Source of the DNA: Druceiella hillmani
Taxonomy: Eukaryota; Arthropoda; Insecta; Lepidoptera; Hepialidae
Reading direction: 5' to 3'
NCBI GenBank assembly: GCA_039881145.1
Contig: JAYKKI010000148.1
Coordinates: 813,501-877,500 of the forward strand
DNA: 64,000 bases
The notes beneath the pieces were generated by a model. That model was not told the origin of the DNA and ran no database searches. It saw only the letters and a list, made by a program, of their open reading frames with translations. Position numbers and translations under genes: made by a program. Position 1 is the first letter of the stretch, and each line of letters begins with the position of its first letter. Below are positions 60,770 to 64,000 of the stretch, in pieces.

Positions 60770-61917
60770 ATGCTTACAAAACTCATTACACAAAGGATTA
60801 TAAATCAACCTGGATCAAGCTCTCAAACTCAAGTGGTCCATTACCCGAACTAGAACGAATAAACCCTTCTATTTGCAATGAACAAAGATCTTGAATTCAT
60901 TAATCCGCTGGGACCAAATTTATACTATGTGTGAATTTTTTATAGGATACACTTGGCTTTTTATCTCCACAAATCGAAGCTTTTGTAATAGAACGATTTA
61001 AATTATATGAAAATCGCTATAAATTGTTAGCTGTTAAACTGACATTTAAGAAAGGATTTCGTCATAAATAATTCAGAAATTTGGGTAAAATACGGAAATA
61101 CAATTTAAATTTTCACCCAAACGTTTGTGGGCACATATTCCAAATTAAATTGCGATCACATCGATAGACTATAACCGGCACTTGGCAGATAATGACACAA
61201 ATCATAAGAAAACTCATAGCCAGTATTCAAAATCTATAACCTTATGGAATAAATAACATACCAGTTCTTATTGCTCCTGCAACCACAGCATCATGTTCTT
61301 AGCTGCAACAATAGTATTTTTGTATGATACATATCTCACATTAAACCTATACATTATGCAAATTGTCTAATATCTACCGTCTGTTTGAAATGCATTATTA
61401 TGTAAGTACTTATATAGTAAGGGATCTGAGTGTAGAATACAGATCATCAGTAAAATATACTTCATATATTCATTTATTGAAATAAATTTGGGAAGATTAT
61501 TATGAAAATAAAATAAAATATTAAGGAATATAAATAACATATTAAATAGAAATAAAATTCTCGACACAATCTTTATTTTTAATTTAATATTTTAGGCTCT
61601 TGAAGGAATTTTTTTAATTTTCAATTAATGTATAAGCATTTTTAATCCGACTTTTGAAGCTACTTTAACAAGATAGAAAAAAAACAAGATGGCGAATGGA
61701 CTGTTAGGTTTTTTTATTTCATTCCGTAAAATGTATCCCACAGATTTAGTATTTATACAAACGATATAACATCAACACACAGGCGTACAAACGATATAAC
61801 ATCAACATCAACAACACAAGCTATTTGCAATAAATAGAAAATTGCATTTTTATGTACTTGGATTAAACCTTTCCACAATGCACATAGATGTACATACATA
61901 AACATGTAGATCCGATA
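60767..61917. other. AT-rich DNA, one short tandem repeat
   Basis: tacaaacgatataacatcaa at 61756 and 61786 form a 30-bp tandem duplication. No gene was recognised. Confidence 0.5.
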
Positions 61918-62110
61918 AACAGTTACTTACAAAGTGGCTTACGACTGTTTCGCCGATATAATTTTCACGACCAAGTTACAGCGAGGACAGGTCTGTTATA
62001 AGGATTTATGTGACGTGTCAGGGGCGACCCACGTCCTGCTGCTGCGTAAATTTATAGCTCGGTAAACCTCAGCGGCCAGGTTCACCACGTTTCGCCCCAG
62101 TTGATTTGCT
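61918..62110. other. GC-rich island, unassigned
   Basis: About 150 bp (densest at 61975-62110) with CpG-containing text such as gacgtgtcaggggcgaccca, ctcagcggccaggttcacca and cgtttcgccccag in otherwise very AT-rich DNA. One plus-strand frame (YKVAYDCFADIIFTTK, RGQVCYKDLCDVSGATHVLL) is open for about 48 codons to a TAA near 62066. On the minus strand a TATA-like ctataaat lies within the island. It may be an exon, a promoter or conserved regulatory DNA, or an old insertion. Confidence 0.25.
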
Positions 62111-64000
62111 CACTGAGTGGTACTAATTTCCTTTCAATAGGGACTTATGAATGAAGGCGAGTAAAGAAAGATAAAAACAATTTTCGTGAAGTGATAATAG
62201 CACCATTTTATTTATTGAGATTTCATTCTTAATCAATTGATAAATGAAAATTCTTAATATAACACAACTAAACCTGCTTGGTTTAACATACTCTTATTTG
62301 TCAGATGTTTAAGAATTTTTTAGTGAATGTCTTGCGTTGCGTTTTTAAGGTTCCGTTGGAAAAAGAAACTTCATCGTGCCTCTCGGTTCGTTAGGCCATT
62401 TGTCCCAATCTCAGTCTGCATTTTTGACAGATATGTCTTAAGTTTCCAAGTTTTCATGTAAAGATCTCAATTAGTAGGTTTCGAATTATTAAAAAAATAA
62501 TTTACGGGGAATAAATGTTTATTTCATGATTTACATGATTTTTTCGTGATTTACATGAAAATAGCTATAAAGATAATTTTTGACATTAGTCAAAAATGTT
62601 TTTGCACGTTCTATCTGGTGGAATATCAGTGAATTGGTATTTACCAACTAATTTCATGATGCAGTTAGTTTATGGTATTAATTGGAAAGGTAAGTAACAA
62701 CCATCATAAGTTCTTTTCTAATCAGTGATGATGAACCGTAATGAATTATATGTTAATTTCGCCCAAAATCGAACATCGCACTGCAATTAAATCCCTCAAT
62801 GCCTTGCTCAGAAAGAAAAAAGTCGATTAACCAAGAATGCTCCGTAGTTTTTAACCATGTAAAAATAACTGAATGAATTTAAATGTAACGGGGAAAACAT
62901 TAAAAACGGCCCTTGCTCGGGCCGGCCAACTTGAAGCCACTTTGCAACAACGTGAAAATTCTTGAGAAGAATAATTAGAGAGAATGTTAGCAGAAATAAA
63001 TGATCTACATATCTAAACCCTGCAAACCATTATTGATATTCTTTACTTTTAGTAAGCTGAATATAGCCTATACAAGTTTTTAGGGTCTGCGATAAAAATA
63101 CAAGTCTATAAATAATAAAAAAATACGATCTAATTGTAAAGGTGATGAATAAAAAGACCGCTATTACAATTTTTAAAATAAACAGCGACCCGTATTACTC
63201 TGTGGATTCCAGGATGAAAAGGGACTCATAAATCGAAAAACGGATACTCTTGGCTAAAAACTCCATATAAATTTGACCACTCAATATGCTGATGAAATAA
63301 AGGATTTTTTGGAATTATGAAGGAATTTTGCAAATTGAATACAAAACTAATAGCAAAAATCATTAAATCAATCCATCAAACCAAAAATCATCATTATTAT
63401 TTAAGGAAACATTTCATTATTTAAGAGAAATAATTAGTAGTTTTTCTTCGAAGTGTAATAGTCGTAATCCTCATACAAGCGATTCGTTAATCCTGATACA
63501 AAGCATTCATTATATGAAAATATTTATACAGAAAATATTTTATTCTACAAAGTTTGAACAATATGCGTATCTATATGTATTTAGCATCAAGTATATACTT
63601 TATGCTGTACTTTTTGGAAATAAAAAGATTTTTTGCTTTTTCGTAGAATCGACTATAGAAAGCACCTATATAAAATACGTTGAAATCAAAAAATGTTTAA
63701 CTAAATAGATTTTTTCGATAATTCTTTTTAATAATAACCCTTTCATATGTAATATTAATATAATTATAAATATTAATTTGTACTGATCTACTAATAAAGT
63801 AATATGAATTCGAATTTATTGTACCTAAGTATATATAGTAAATTAATATTTTTCAAAACGCTGGGTGGAAAATTAGAGTGTCGGGGATATACATTGCATA
63901 TCGAGGAATAGCATGCAAACAAAAAATTGCAAACGAATTCCAAATTTCATTTGAAATGATCATATCCAATGTTACCCTGCTAGATGGAATGCGTAAAAAT
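62111..64000. other. AT-rich DNA with minor structures
   Basis: A GC-rich hairpin, cggccc-ttgctc-gggccg, lies at 62907-62924. 'tgatttacatga' is doubled near 62528-62560, and 'taatcct(c/g)atacaa' at about 63467 and 63490. The 64-codon frame at 63514-63708 is composition-driven. No gene was recognised. Confidence 0.45.

Noticed and set aside
1..64000. CRISPR array, bacterial operons, rRNA genes
   Set aside because: No regularly spaced identical repeats with unique spacers, no gene packing or ribosome-binding sites, and no rRNA core sequences were seen. The window is eukaryotic.

Overview
The window is AT-rich, non-coding eukaryotic DNA, almost certainly from an insect. Evidence: very low GC, long (AT)n and (GT)n microsatellites, stop-laden frames on both strands with no operon-like gene packing, and decayed transposons of types common in insects: a Tc1/mariner transposase with the MEQWSGEHRAF N-terminus, an R1-like non-LTR reverse transcriptase C-terminus, another LINE C-terminal tail, and a tRNA-like SINE with a TAAA tail. 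The order cannot be fixed from the sequence. No intact conserved host gene was recognised; the window looks like intergenic DNA or the inside of a very large intron.

Layout. 0-5 kb: CA/GT tract, a mosaic minisatellite (1561-2022), a dispersed repeat (2752-2848), a doubled LINE-type 3' tail (3570-3747) and a short coding-like stretch (4787-4945). 5-15 kb: (AT)n, a 230-bp GT/GC tract (8697-8925), a T-skewed 760-bp tract (12380-13140). 15.6-16.9 kb: dead mariner, minus strand. 18-19.1 kb: a dispersed element with 'ggttccgt' end and internal duplication. 20.57-20.77 kb: two hairpins side by side, then a LINE tail. 22.9-23.8 kb: tandem duplication with a ~437-bp unit. 26.4 kb: a possible 53-bp exon. 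28-33 kb: AT microsatellites. 34.9-36 kb: R1-like LINE remnant, minus strand. 37.4 kb: SINE. 39.3-39.6 kb: decayed coding fragment.

The most unusual locus is 43.5-45 kb. A ~382-bp tandem duplication carries, in each copy, an ATG-initiated 29-codon open frame of exactly equal length that ends at a GAT|GTAAGT splice donor. The open frame is more conserved than the sequence around it. Strong acceptor-like sites and further coding-like fragments follow, and there are two long hairpins, one of which exists in only one copy of the duplication. 46-48.1 kb holds a pair of direct dispersed repeats. 52.1-55.6 kb is bounded by ~245-bp inverted repeats. A near-perfect 80-bp palindrome lies at 56841-56920. 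58.7-64 kb is mostly AT-rich, with one coding-like open stretch (59627-59845), three AT microsatellites and a GC-rich island near 62 kb.

All coding calls other than the transposon remnants are tentative. Similarities were judged by eye; no alignment, database search or transcript evidence was available.
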